This document shows positions 14,505 through 21,382 of a DNA stretch of 24,871 nucleotides, piece after piece. Made by a program: the position numbers and the translations under genes. Under the pieces are notes generated by a model that saw only the letters and a list, made by a program, of their open reading frames with translations, ran no database searches and was not told the origin of the DNA. Position 1 is the stretch's first letter. Each line of letters starts with the position of its first letter. Source of the stretch: an uncultured bacterium (GTDB lineage Bacteria; Cyanobacteriota; Vampirovibrionia; Gastranaerophilales; Gastranaerophilaceae); contig CAMHDG010000001.1 of assembly GCA_946183815.1 (NCBI GenBank), forward strand, positions 1 through 24,871, in the 5' to 3' direction.

Positions 14505-14792
14505 ATGCAACAAGAAAAAAATTCGCAAAATAAATTTGTTAACACATTAAAAGAAATAATATCTTCACGCAGAAACAAAATAAAAAAATCAATATATCTT
14601 GTATCTGCTGAATGTAATATTTCAAAATCAACATGGCGTGAATTAGAACTGGGTATGCGAAAAGATTTAACACTCACCACATTTTGTAAAATTGCAGAAG
14701 GTTTGGATATAGCACCACATGAACTATTAAAAGAATTAACAGATAAACTCGGGAAAAATTTTTCATTCACGGATATAACTAAAAAAGACTAG
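14505..14792 (+). CDS. XRE-type helix-turn-helix regulator
   Basis: A 95-residue DNA-binding protein. The helix-turn-helix spans about residues 27-75, read as IYLVSAECNISKSTWRELELG followed by LTTFCKIAEGLDIAPHELLKEL. This matches the five-helix Cro/C1 (XRE) fold: the recognition helix is ISKSTWRELE, and the LDIAPHELL end is very typical. There is no second domain, so it is a stand-alone repressor or controller. No clear Shine-Dalgarno precedes the ATG. It overlaps the convergent comM gene by 4 bases. The inverted repeat at 14453-14472 is a natural candidate binding site. Solitary XRE genes can belong to toxin-antitoxin or restriction loci, but no such partner is seen. Confidence 0.87.
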   Translation: MQQEKNSQNKFVNTLKEIISSRRNKIKKSIYLVSAECNISKSTWRELELGMRKDLTLTTFCKIAEGLDIAPHELLKELTDKLGKNFSFTDITKKD

Positions 14793-16312
14793 TCCTCTGT
14801 TCTATATTGAAGGGCTTGAGATATATGAACAACCGTAATATCATCAGAACCTGATAAATCAGCAATAGTTCTTGCCAGTTTTAAAATTCTTGAATATTTC
14901 CGTCCCGATAGTTGATACTTAACTGATGCCATTTTCATAAGTTGATTTGATTTTTCGTCAAGAACACAATACTTTTCTATCTGACACGCATTGAGTTCAG
15001 CGTTGGTAAATATACCTTCATCTTTATACCTTTTAGCCTGAATTTTACGTGCTTTGACAACCCGTTCCCTTATTTGAGCAGAAGTTTCAGATTTTTCATC
15101 AATATTTAATAGTTCATCAGCCGTCAGTCTTGGAACGTCAATAATCATATCTATTCTGTCAAGTAACGGACCTGATAGCCTTGCTCTGTATCGTTGAACC
15201 TGAACATCCGTACAGGTACATTGTTTTTCGACATCACCTAAAAAACCGCAAGGACAAGGATTCATTGCCCCGACTAACATGAATTTTGACGGATACGTAA
15301 CAGAAGATTTTGCTCTCGATATAACAACATAACCGTCTTCAAGCGGTTGACGGAGAGTTTCAAGAACGGCACGGGGAAACTCAACCATTTCATCAAGAAA
15401 CAACACCCCTCTATGTGCAAGAGTAATCTCTCCCGGACGTGGATTTTGCCCGCCACCTATTATACCTATTGATGATGCGGTATGATGAACAGGTCGATAG
15501 GGTCTTTTAGTCATAAGTGGTTCATCTTTGGACAATAAACCACTTATACTATATATTTTAGTCAACTCTAGTGCTTCTTCAAGTTCTAACGGAGGTAAAA
15601 TTGAGGCAAAACATTTTGCCATAAGGGTTTTTCCCGACCCAGGAGAACCTGACATGAGAATATTATGTCCGCCTGCTGCCGCTATCTCAAGTGCTTTTTT
15701 TGCTTTTTGTTGACCTTTTACATCTTTAAAATCATATACATATTCTTCATTCCCCGATGTATTCAGATATTTATTAATGTCAATAACTGTCGGGATTATA
15801 GGATTTTCTGAAAAATGATTAACAACATCTGTAAGATGTTCTGCTCCAAGAACATTTATCCCCTGAACCAGAGCCGCCTCTTTTGCATTTTGTTTTGGCA
15901 GTATAACAGTTTTTATTCCGTTATTTTTCAAACCTGTAACTATTGACAAAACCCCGTTAACTTCACGCAAAGACCCGTCAAGTGACAATTCTCCGATAAA
16001 AGCAATATCCTTTGTTTTTTCAGAATCAATAACACCTTCTTCTTCTAATATCCCAACACTCATCGGTAAATCAAAGAATGAACCCTCTTTTTTTAAATCA
16101 GCGGGAGCAAGATTGATAACGACTTTCCCTTTTGGAAACGTATATCCCGAATTTTTTATGGCAGAGCGGACTCTTTCCCTCGCCTCAGATACAGCGTTAT
16201 CCGGTAAACCAACAATTATAATAGATGGCAGAGAATTTATAACATCTACTTCTACCTCTATCAAATGGGCATCTAACCCTATTGTCGTTGCTGTTATTGA
16301 TTTGCAAACCAT
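14789..16312 (-). CDS. comM: ComM/YifB family AAA+ ATPase (Mg-chelatase-like)
   Basis: A 507-residue ATPase of normal length. The N-terminal Lon-like domain (residues 1-170) includes VGLPDNAVSEARERVRSAI and INLAPADLKKEGSFFDLP. The AAA+ module follows: Walker A GSPGSGKT (222-229), Walker B LFLDE (304-308), and a Cys cluster NPCPCG...CTC (Cys353, 355, 365, 367) probably binding zinc. ComM is a hexameric helicase that drives branch migration during natural transformation in Gram-negative bacteria; in other groups its role is less clear. The start has no Shine-Dalgarno but a TATAAT exactly six bases upstream. No other competence gene is in the window. Confidence 0.95.
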   Translation of the reverse strand: MVCKSITATTIGLDAHLIEVEVDVINSLPSIIIVGLPDNAVSEARERVRSAIKNSGYTFPKGKVVINLAPADLKKEGSFFDLPMSVGILEEEGVIDSEKTKDIAFIGELSLDGSLREVNGVLSIVTGLKNNGIKTVILPKQNAKEAALVQGINVLGAEHLTDVVNHFSENPIIPTVIDINKYLNTSGNEEYVYDFKDVKGQQKAKKALEIAAAGGHNILMSGSPGSGKTLMAKCFASILPPLELEEALELTKIYSISGLLSKDEPLMTKRPYRPVHHTASSIGIIGGGQNPRPGEITLAHRGVLFLDEMVEFPRAVLETLRQPLEDGYVVISRAKSSVTYPSKFMLVGAMNPCPCGFLGDVEKQCTCTDVQVQRYRARLSGPLLDRIDMIIDVPRLTADELLNIDEKSETSAQIRERVVKARKIQAKRYKDEGIFTNAELNACQIEKYCVLDEKSNQLMKMASVKYQLSGRKYSRILKLARTIADLSGSDDITVVHISQALQYRTED

Positions 16313-16327
16313 AGGTATATTATAGCA
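16313..16327 (-). promoter_or_regulatory. Extended -10 promoter of comM, leaderless
   Basis: Read leftward: TG-C-TATAAT with the hexamer at 16324-16319, six bases, then ATG at 16312. The spacing is identical to that of the DUF4127 gene. Confidence 0.65.
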
Positions 16328-16332
16328 TAAAT

Positions 16333-16366
16333 TAAAAAGAGCGAGGTTGAATTACCCCGCTCTTTG
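16333..16366 (-). terminator. Terminator of the Lys/Ala-rich secreted protein gene
   Basis: Read leftward: AAAGAGCGGGG pairs with CCTCGCTCTTT (one mismatch), followed by TTTTTAATTT. It lies between that gene's stop and the comM promoter. Confidence 0.85.
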
Positions 16367-16386
16367 AGAATAATATTCTGTTCAGA

Positions 16387-17067
16387 TTATTTACCGAATT
16401 TGAATAAATCTGACCATGCTTTCTTTTCTGCTTTTACAGAATTTTTTACGTTTTTCTTTGTATCGTTAACGGCTTTCTTTTGAGCCTTTACACTATTTTG
16501 AATATTCTTTTTTGTTTGAGCGGCTTTTTGCTGTTGCGCTTTTTTTGCGGCTTCTAGTTTAGCCTTTTCGGCTTTTATTTTATCTTCTTGTGCTTTTCTT
16601 GCTGCTTCTGCTTTTGCTTTTTGGGCTTTAATCTTATCCTCTTGAGCCTTCTTCGCTGCTTTTGCTTTAGCCTCTGCATCTTTCTTTGCTTGTTCTAATT
16701 TTTGTCTTTGGGCTTTTGCTTTTGCTTCAGCGTCTTTTTTTGCTTGTTCAGCCTTAGCCTTTTGTGCTTTAATTTTGTCTTGTTGTGCTTTCTTTGCTGC
16801 TTCTACTTTTGCTCTTTCTGCTTTTGCTTTTGCTTCAGCCTGTGCTTTTGCATTTGTTGCTTTTTTAGTCGCATTTGTTGTCGCAGTATTAGCCTTGTTT
16901 ATTGCCTTGTTTGTTTTTGTTGTTGCTCTGTTTACGGCTTTTGTAGTTTGAGCATTTGCTTTGTTCACAGCAGAATTAGCCTTGTTTAAAGCACCTGTAA
17001 TTGAACCGGCCATTGCTGTTGTTGTTGCTAATGTTAACACTAACAATGTTGATAAAATTCTTTTCAT
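16387..17067 (-). CDS. Secreted Lys/Ala-rich coiled-coil protein
   Basis: A 226-residue protein with a signal peptide (MKRILSTLLVLTLATTTAMA, cleavage before GS). The whole mature part is alpha-helical low-complexity sequence. First come NKAN/TTKA repeats (about 25-70), then many Lys/Ala/Glu/Gln heptad-like blocks such as AKKAQEDKIKAQKAKAEA (about 75-185). The end has two NVKNSVKA-like repeats. It is strongly basic. It resembles TolA stalks and histone-H1-like proteins in composition, so no function can be read from similarity. The ATG at 17067 is preferred over 17073 because the AGGAGGG site is seven bases from the former and only one from the latter. Its promoter overlaps that of the divergent glycosyltransferase gene. 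Confidence 0.8.
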   Translation of the reverse strand: MKRILSTLLVLTLATTTAMAGSITGALNKANSAVNKANAQTTKAVNRATTKTNKAINKANTATTNATKKATNAKAQAEAKAKAERAKVEAAKKAQQDKIKAQKAKAEQAKKDAEAKAKAQRQKLEQAKKDAEAKAKAAKKAQEDKIKAQKAKAEAARKAQEDKIKAEKAKLEAAKKAQQQKAAQTKKNIQNSVKAQKKAVNDTKKNVKNSVKAEKKAWSDLFKFGK

Positions 17068-17140
17068 GGGCATACCCTCCTTTATTATTTAAACGAATTT
17101 TTTTATTTTTTGTTCATTTTTGAAAAATGTTTACTTAATT

Positions 17141-17168
17141 ATTATATATACTTATTTGAATTTTTCAA
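17141..17168 (-). promoter_or_regulatory. Promoter of the Lys/Ala-rich protein gene
   Basis: Read leftward: TTGAAA (17168-17163), 16 bases, TATAAT (17146-17141). It overlaps the region that would hold the -35 of the divergent glycosyltransferase promoter. Confidence 0.7.
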
Positions 17169-17169
17169 G

Positions 17170-17181
17170 TATAATTGAGAA
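17170..17181 (+). promoter_or_regulatory. -10 element of the glycosyltransferase gene, leaderless
   Basis: TATAAT (17170-17175) is followed by six bases and ATG at 17182. There is no Shine-Dalgarno (TTGAGAA only). The -35 region (TATACT, 17147-17152) is poor. Confidence 0.55.
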
Positions 17182-17910
17182 ATGATGAGAGTTAAATTAT
17201 TAGGATACGAAATAGATACCTTCACCTTTGACGGTGCAACTGAGTATGCTTTAGAACTGGAAAAAGAGGACAAAGTTTCACAGGTTGTGACAATTAACCC
17301 TGAAATGTTTGATTGTGCAAAAATTGATAAAGAGTTTGCTCAAATACTCAATGAGGCAGAAATGGTTATCCCTGACGGGGTTGGGGTAAAGATTGGACTA
17401 AAAATATTGGGTCATAATGTTGACAGAATAGCAGGGGTAGATTTTGCAAGAAAAATGATAGAACTTTCTGCAAAAAATAATCTTCCTGTTGCACTAATAG
17501 GTGCAAAACCTGAAGTTGTCCAACTTGCAGCCGAAAACCTCAAAAACGAGGTTGAGAACTTAAATATCGCCTATGTTCAGGACGGATATTTTAAAGATGA
17601 CGAAAGAGTTTTAGACGAATTAAAAAATTCAGGGGCAAGACTTATTCTTGTAGCACTAGGCTCTCCAAAACAAGAAAAATTTATAAAACAGGCAAAATCA
17701 GTTTTACCATTTGGATTAATGGTTGGTGTTGGCGGTAGTTTTGATGTGTGGTCGGGAACAGTAGAAAGAGCACCTGAGATTTATCAAAAGTTAGGAATAG
17801 AATGGCTTTACAGAACAGTTAAACAACCGGAACGATTTAAAAGAATTTTTCCTACCTTACCGCTTTTTGTATTAAGAGTATTCAAAGAAAAATTTTGCGG
17901 GGATAAATAA
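17182..17910 (+). CDS. WecG/TagA/CpsF family glycosyltransferase (GT26)
   Basis: A 242-residue enzyme of the family that adds N-acetylmannosaminuronate or N-acetylmannosamine to a polyprenyl-linked sugar, an early step of cell-surface polysaccharide synthesis. Seen motifs are TINPEM (38-43), IPDGVGV (63-69, with the likely catalytic Asp65), RIAGVDF (82-88), LGSPKQEKFI, GVGGSFDVWSGTVERAP and the C-terminal GIEWLYR and PERFKRI. The C-terminal basic and hydrophobic tail is used for membrane association in TagA. No other polysaccharide gene is adjacent, so the exact sugar and polymer cannot be assigned. ATG follows a TATAAT by six bases; a second Met codon is directly next. Confidence 0.93.
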   Translation: MMRVKLLGYEIDTFTFDGATEYALELEKEDKVSQVVTINPEMFDCAKIDKEFAQILNEAEMVIPDGVGVKIGLKILGHNVDRIAGVDFARKMIELSAKNNLPVALIGAKPEVVQLAAENLKNEVENLNIAYVQDGYFKDDERVLDELKNSGARLILVALGSPKQEKFIKQAKSVLPFGLMVGVGGSFDVWSGTVERAPEIYQKLGIEWLYRTVKQPERFKRIFPTLPLFVLRVFKEKFCGDK

Positions 17911-17950
17911 GGTTACCTCAATTTAAAGGCGGGAAAGGTGGCTTAACATT

Positions 17951-17980
17951 ATTACATTTCGCCTGGAATTATAGTATAAT
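17951..17980 (+). promoter_or_regulatory. Probable promoter of the transketolase gene
   Basis: A perfect TATAAT (17975-17980) with a weak ATTACA 18 bases upstream. It gives a leader of about 20 bases holding AGGAG. Confidence 0.5.
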
Positions 17981-18005
17981 GTATAAAAAGTCAGGAGTTT
18001 ATTAT

Positions 18006-18836
18006 ATGTTATCAAAAAGTGAAATTTTAGAATTAGAAAAAATCTGTAACAAAACAAGAATTAATATCTTAAAAATGGTTCATAACGCTGCATCAGGGCA
18101 TATTGGCGGAGCATTTTCAGGGGTTGAGATACTTAACGTATTGTTCAACAAATCTCTAAACATACCTGTTGATTGGAAAAAATCTGAAGATTTTGAAACA
18201 CGTGACAGATTTATACTTTCAAAAGGACACGCATCCGCACTTTTATATTCAGTGTTATCACAAAAAGGATTCTTCCCTGAAGAAGAGTTAATGACATTCA
18301 GAAAACTTGGCTCAAGACTACAAGGGCACCCTTGTTGCAGAGAGTTAGACGGGATAGAAGTTTCAACAGGTTCACTCGGTCAGGGACTTTCTGTCGGTTG
18401 CGGAATTGCATTAGGTCTTAAACTTGATAAAAACCCTGCAAATGTCGTTGTATATTTAGGTGACGGGGAACTTCAGGAAGGTTCTGTTTGGGAAGCGTTT
18501 ATGCAAATTTCTCACAGAAAATTAGACAATATAATTGCTATTATTGACAGAAACGGACTACAAATTGACGGCGAAACAGAAAATGTAACCGCACTTAACC
18601 CATTAGACAAAAAATTAGAGGCTTTCGGCTGGCAGGTTGAAACTATTGACGGACACGACCTTAACGCTATTTATGAAGCAGTAGAGAAAGGTAAAAAAGC
18701 AGACAAACCGTTCGCTATTATCGCCAACACAATAAAAGGCAAAGGGGTTTCGTTTATGGAAAATAACGCAGGCTGGCATGGAAAAGCACCTAATGACGAA
18801 CAGTTTGAGCAGGCACTGGCAGAATTAGTTAAATAA
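18006..18836 (+). CDS. Transketolase, N-terminal (thiamine diphosphate-binding) subunit
   Basis: A 276-residue N-terminal half of a split transketolase, a pentose-phosphate enzyme moving two-carbon units between sugar phosphates. It has ASGHIGGAFSGVE (29-41), SKGHASALLY (72-81), and GSLGQGLSVG (122-131). The thiamine diphosphate and Mg motif is GDGELQEG (152-159) followed about 25 residues later by Asn183 (DRNGLQIDG). The second half, which binds the aminopyrimidine ring, normally lies directly downstream; here an unrelated small gene follows, so the partner must be elsewhere. The ATG at 18006 is preferred over an in-frame one at 17979 because AGGAG (17993-17997) is eight bases before it and the upstream codons overlap the promoter. 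Confidence 0.93.
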   Translation: MLSKSEILELEKICNKTRINILKMVHNAASGHIGGAFSGVEILNVLFNKSLNIPVDWKKSEDFETRDRFILSKGHASALLYSVLSQKGFFPEEELMTFRKLGSRLQGHPCCRELDGIEVSTGSLGQGLSVGCGIALGLKLDKNPANVVVYLGDGELQEGSVWEAFMQISHRKLDNIIAIIDRNGLQIDGETENVTALNPLDKKLEAFGWQVETIDGHDLNAIYEAVEKGKKADKPFAIIANTIKGKGVSFMENNAGWHGKAPNDEQFEQALAELVK

Positions 18837-18871
18837 TAAGTCAGATTAAATTTCCGTAATAAATCTTTATG

Positions 18872-18911
18872 AATAACTCTAAACTAGCAAATTTTATTGT
18901 TTAGGGTTATT
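18872..18911. repeat. 13-bp hairpin downstream of the transketolase gene
   Basis: AATAACTCTAAAC (18872-18884) pairs with GTTTAGGGTTATT (18899-18911), one G-U. The following bases are TATCC rather than a T-run, so termination would be inefficient. It may be a weak terminator or a processing site before the next gene. Confidence 0.5.
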
Positions 18912-18947
18912 TATCCATTGCGATTTTATAAAATAGGAGTCATTTTT

Positions 18948-19403
18948 ATGAACATAGGAATTAATAATAACTACAACAACCACGTAAACTTTGGTATGTC
19001 AGTACTTATAAAAGAGAATGCACATTCAGTCATAAAAGATCAAACATCAAAAATGTCTAAAAAGGGATATGAAAAATTTTGGAATAAACTGGACGAAATA
19101 GTATCAAGACAAGAAGGAAAAGAACCAAATATTATTATAGGAAAGGCAAAACACAGAAACGCACTTGTGGCAGAAGTTGCTGACAACAATCCGCAAACTG
19201 CAATCAAAAACTACGTAACAGCCCAAGGTTTAATTCACAGAAACGGAAGCCTTAAATTCTTGCAAAGAGCGGAAAAAAAGGCAGACAGAATAGGTGATGC
19301 AAACATCCGATTAGAACGATATTCAACACCGGAAAATGAACATATTTATTCAGGTGTAGTTACAGAAGAACCTATAATAAGCGGTCTTGGCGAGGGTCTA
19401 TAA
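18948..19403 (+). CDS. Small hypothetical protein with N-terminal Asn-rich NFG motif
   Basis: A 151-residue protein starting MNIGINNNYNNHVNFGMSVLI. TAGGAG lies eight bases before this ATG; an in-frame TTG at 18897 is less likely. The Asn-rich start leading into an NFG motif is, to my recollection, common at the N-terminus of otherwise unrelated Gastranaerophilales proteins, which would make it a lineage-specific tag of unknown meaning. The remaining sequence is predicted helical and basic, with no signal peptide or membrane helix. It is followed by the convergent hydrogenase terminator. I recognise no domain. Confidence 0.75.
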   Translation: MNIGINNNYNNHVNFGMSVLIKENAHSVIKDQTSKMSKKGYEKFWNKLDEIVSRQEGKEPNIIIGKAKHRNALVAEVADNNPQTAIKNYVTAQGLIHRNGSLKFLQRAEKKADRIGDANIRLERYSTPENEHIYSGVVTEEPIISGLGEGL

Positions 19404-19428
19404 TAAAAACTATCAAACATTAAATAAA

Positions 19429-19461
19429 AAACGGGGTTCGGTAATATACCGAACCCCGTTT
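19429..19461. terminator. Perfect 15-bp bidirectional terminator
   Basis: AAACGGGGTTCGGTA (19429-19443) and TACCGAACCCCGTTT (19447-19461) pair perfectly around ATA. Leftward the stem is followed by TTTTTT, rightward by TTTAATTATTTT. It ends both the NFG gene and the hydrogenase operon. Confidence 0.95.
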
Positions 19462-19509
19462 AATTATTTTATCAAGTAAAGTTAAAACAGTTAGACCATT
19501 TATGTCTTA

Positions 19510-19537
19510 CCCTTTTATCCCTTTACCCCTTTACCCC
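19510..19537 (-). repeat. GGGGTAAA short tandem repeat after the hydA stop
   Basis: On the minus strand four G-runs (4, 4, 3, 3 bases) separated by TAAA, TAAA and ATAAAA start one base after the hydA stop codon. It is a short tandem repeat and also a possible G-quadruplex in the 3' untranslated mRNA. Confidence 0.7.
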
Positions 19538-19538
19538 T

Positions 19539-21305
19539 TTACTCACCGGCAGAGATGTAGCAATCTTTTCTCTTATCGGAATAAGATGTGTGTAACAACT
19601 CGTGTGCCTTGTGAGAATTTGGTTTTTCAAGGTGATTTTTATATAAATCAATGATTTCAGGGTTTTCGTGAGATTTTCTCCATTGACCTGTTGCATCATC
19701 TGTATAAAGCCCTTGAGCACGTTCCTCCTTAATATTAGAATCATTATGACTCAATGGCTGACCGCCACCATTAATACAACCTCCAGGGCAAGCCATTACC
19801 TCTAATAATTGATAATCGGCTTTTCCTTCTTTAATTTCTCTCAAGCATTTTTCAGCCTCTTTCAAAGTATTAACGATTTTAACCTTAATCTTTGTACCCT
19901 TAAGGTCAAGTTCAACCGTTTTTACTCTGTGCGTACCACGCATATCGTTGATAACAACGTCTTTAAGTTCTTCGCCTGTTACCATGTTATAGGCAGTTCT
20001 AGCGGCAGCCTCTGCAACACCGCCTGATACCCCAAAGATAGTACCTGCACCGGTGTATTTGCCGAATGGAGTATCAGCAGGCTGTCCTTCAATATTCTTG
20101 AAATCAATACCTGCAGACTTAATCATTTTACCCAACTCTTGAGTTGTTAAAACGTAATCAATCTCTTGCTTACCGTTTTCCATCTTGAATTGCTCTCTGG
20201 TTGCTTCGTATTTTTTAGCAGTACAAGGCATAATAGAAACGCTTACGAGATTTTCAGGTGTGATATCTTCATAATATTTAGGAACGTATTCTCTGATAAT
20301 AGCACCCATCATACCTTGTGGTGATTTACAAGTAGATAAATGCTCTTTCATATCAGGGTGTTCAAGTTCTAAATATCTGACCCAAGCAGGACAACAAGAA
20401 GTAAATAGGGGTAAATTTTTACCTGATTTTACGCGCTCAACAAATTCTGCGGCTTCTTCCATAATAGTTAAGTCAGCAGAGAAGTTTGTATCAAACACTA
20501 AATCAAAACCTATTGCCCTTAATGCAGCATTAATTTTTTCAGTTGAGTTTACCCCCGGTTCAAGTCCAAACATTTCACCTATTGCAACACGAACAGATGG
20601 TGCAAACTGGACAACAACTTTCTTTTCAGGGTTTGTGATTTCTTTCCAAACCTTCTCGATTTGAGAATTGATAGTTAATGCACCCGTAGGGCAAACTGCC
20701 GCACATTGACCGCAGTTTACACATTCAGAGTTTGCAAGAGGTTTTCCGTTCATAGGTTGAACTAAAGTTTTTGAACCTCTGTTTGCAAAACCTAATACAG
20801 AATGTTGATATTCGCTACACGCTCTTACACACGCACCGCAAAGAATACATTTGTTTGCATCACGAACGATTGACGGACTGCTGTGATCAACAGGTAGAAA
20901 ATCGTCTTTTTCTGCATAAGGGATATCCGTAATACCGTATTCTTCTGCGTATTGTTGCAATTCACAGTTGCCTGAACGCTCACATGTTAAACATTTTCTG
21001 TCGTGGTTTGCTAACAATAGTTGAAGAACGGTTTTTCTTATTCTTCTTGTTTTTTCTGTATTTAATTTTACTTTGATACCTGCTTCAGGAGGCATTGTAC
21101 AAGATGAATTAATCATTTTTCTTCCGTTAGGATATTCAACTTCTACAACACACATTCTGCAAGCACCGAATGATGTTAAGTCAGGACGGTAGCAGAATGT
21201 AGGAACGTTCATGCCTGCTTTTCTTATTACTTCAAGCAGGTTAGGTTCGTTAGTAAACTCTACTTCCTTTCCTTCTATAAATAATGATTTTTTATCTTCT
21301 GTCAT
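19539..21305 (-). CDS. hydA: [FeFe]-hydrogenase catalytic subunit, bifurcating type
   Basis: A 588-residue hydrogenase making or using H2. The [2Fe-2S] domain has Cys38, 49, 52 and 69. A His-ligated [4Fe-4S] cluster follows (His101, Cys105, 108, 114), then two [4Fe-4S] clusters (Cys153-163 and 195-205, each CxxCxxCxxxC). The H-cluster has all three signatures: TSCCPAW (proton-relay Cys304, ligand Cys305), MPCTAKK (Cys361), and EVMACPGGCINGGGQP (Cys506 and 510). Together with hydC and hydB this is the trimeric NAD- and ferredoxin-dependent form that bifurcates or confurcates electrons. It lacks the extra C-terminal [2Fe-2S] domain of the Thermotoga enzyme. AAGGA precedes the ATG; a 77-base gap separates it from hydB. 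No maturase genes are nearby. Confidence 0.97.
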   Translation of the reverse strand: MTEDKKSLFIEGKEVEFTNEPNLLEVIRKAGMNVPTFCYRPDLTSFGACRMCVVEVEYPNGRKMINSSCTMPPEAGIKVKLNTEKTRRIRKTVLQLLLANHDRKCLTCERSGNCELQQYAEEYGITDIPYAEKDDFLPVDHSSPSIVRDANKCILCGACVRACSEYQHSVLGFANRGSKTLVQPMNGKPLANSECVNCGQCAAVCPTGALTINSQIEKVWKEITNPEKKVVVQFAPSVRVAIGEMFGLEPGVNSTEKINAALRAIGFDLVFDTNFSADLTIMEEAAEFVERVKSGKNLPLFTSCCPAWVRYLELEHPDMKEHLSTCKSPQGMMGAIIREYVPKYYEDITPENLVSVSIMPCTAKKYEATREQFKMENGKQEIDYVLTTQELGKMIKSAGIDFKNIEGQPADTPFGKYTGAGTIFGVSGGVAEAAARTAYNMVTGEELKDVVINDMRGTHRVKTVELDLKGTKIKVKIVNTLKEAEKCLREIKEGKADYQLLEVMACPGGCINGGGQPLSHNDSNIKEERAQGLYTDDATGQWRKSHENPEIIDLYKNHLEKPNSHKAHELLHTSYSDKRKDCYISAGE

Positions 21306-21324
21306 TTTTAATTTTCCTTTTCTT

Positions 21325-21348
21325 TAGTGCGTCAAACGATGCACCCTA
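21325..21348. repeat. Small imperfect palindrome in the hydB-hydA gap
   Basis: TAGTGCGTC (21325-21333) and GATGCACCCTA (21338-21348) pair imperfectly around AAAC. It looks like a dispersed intergenic palindrome. In the mRNA it could act as a processing site or influence the hydA level. Confidence 0.35.
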
Positions 21349-21382
21349 CTACTTAATGCCTTATTGCCTTTAGAATTTACCC

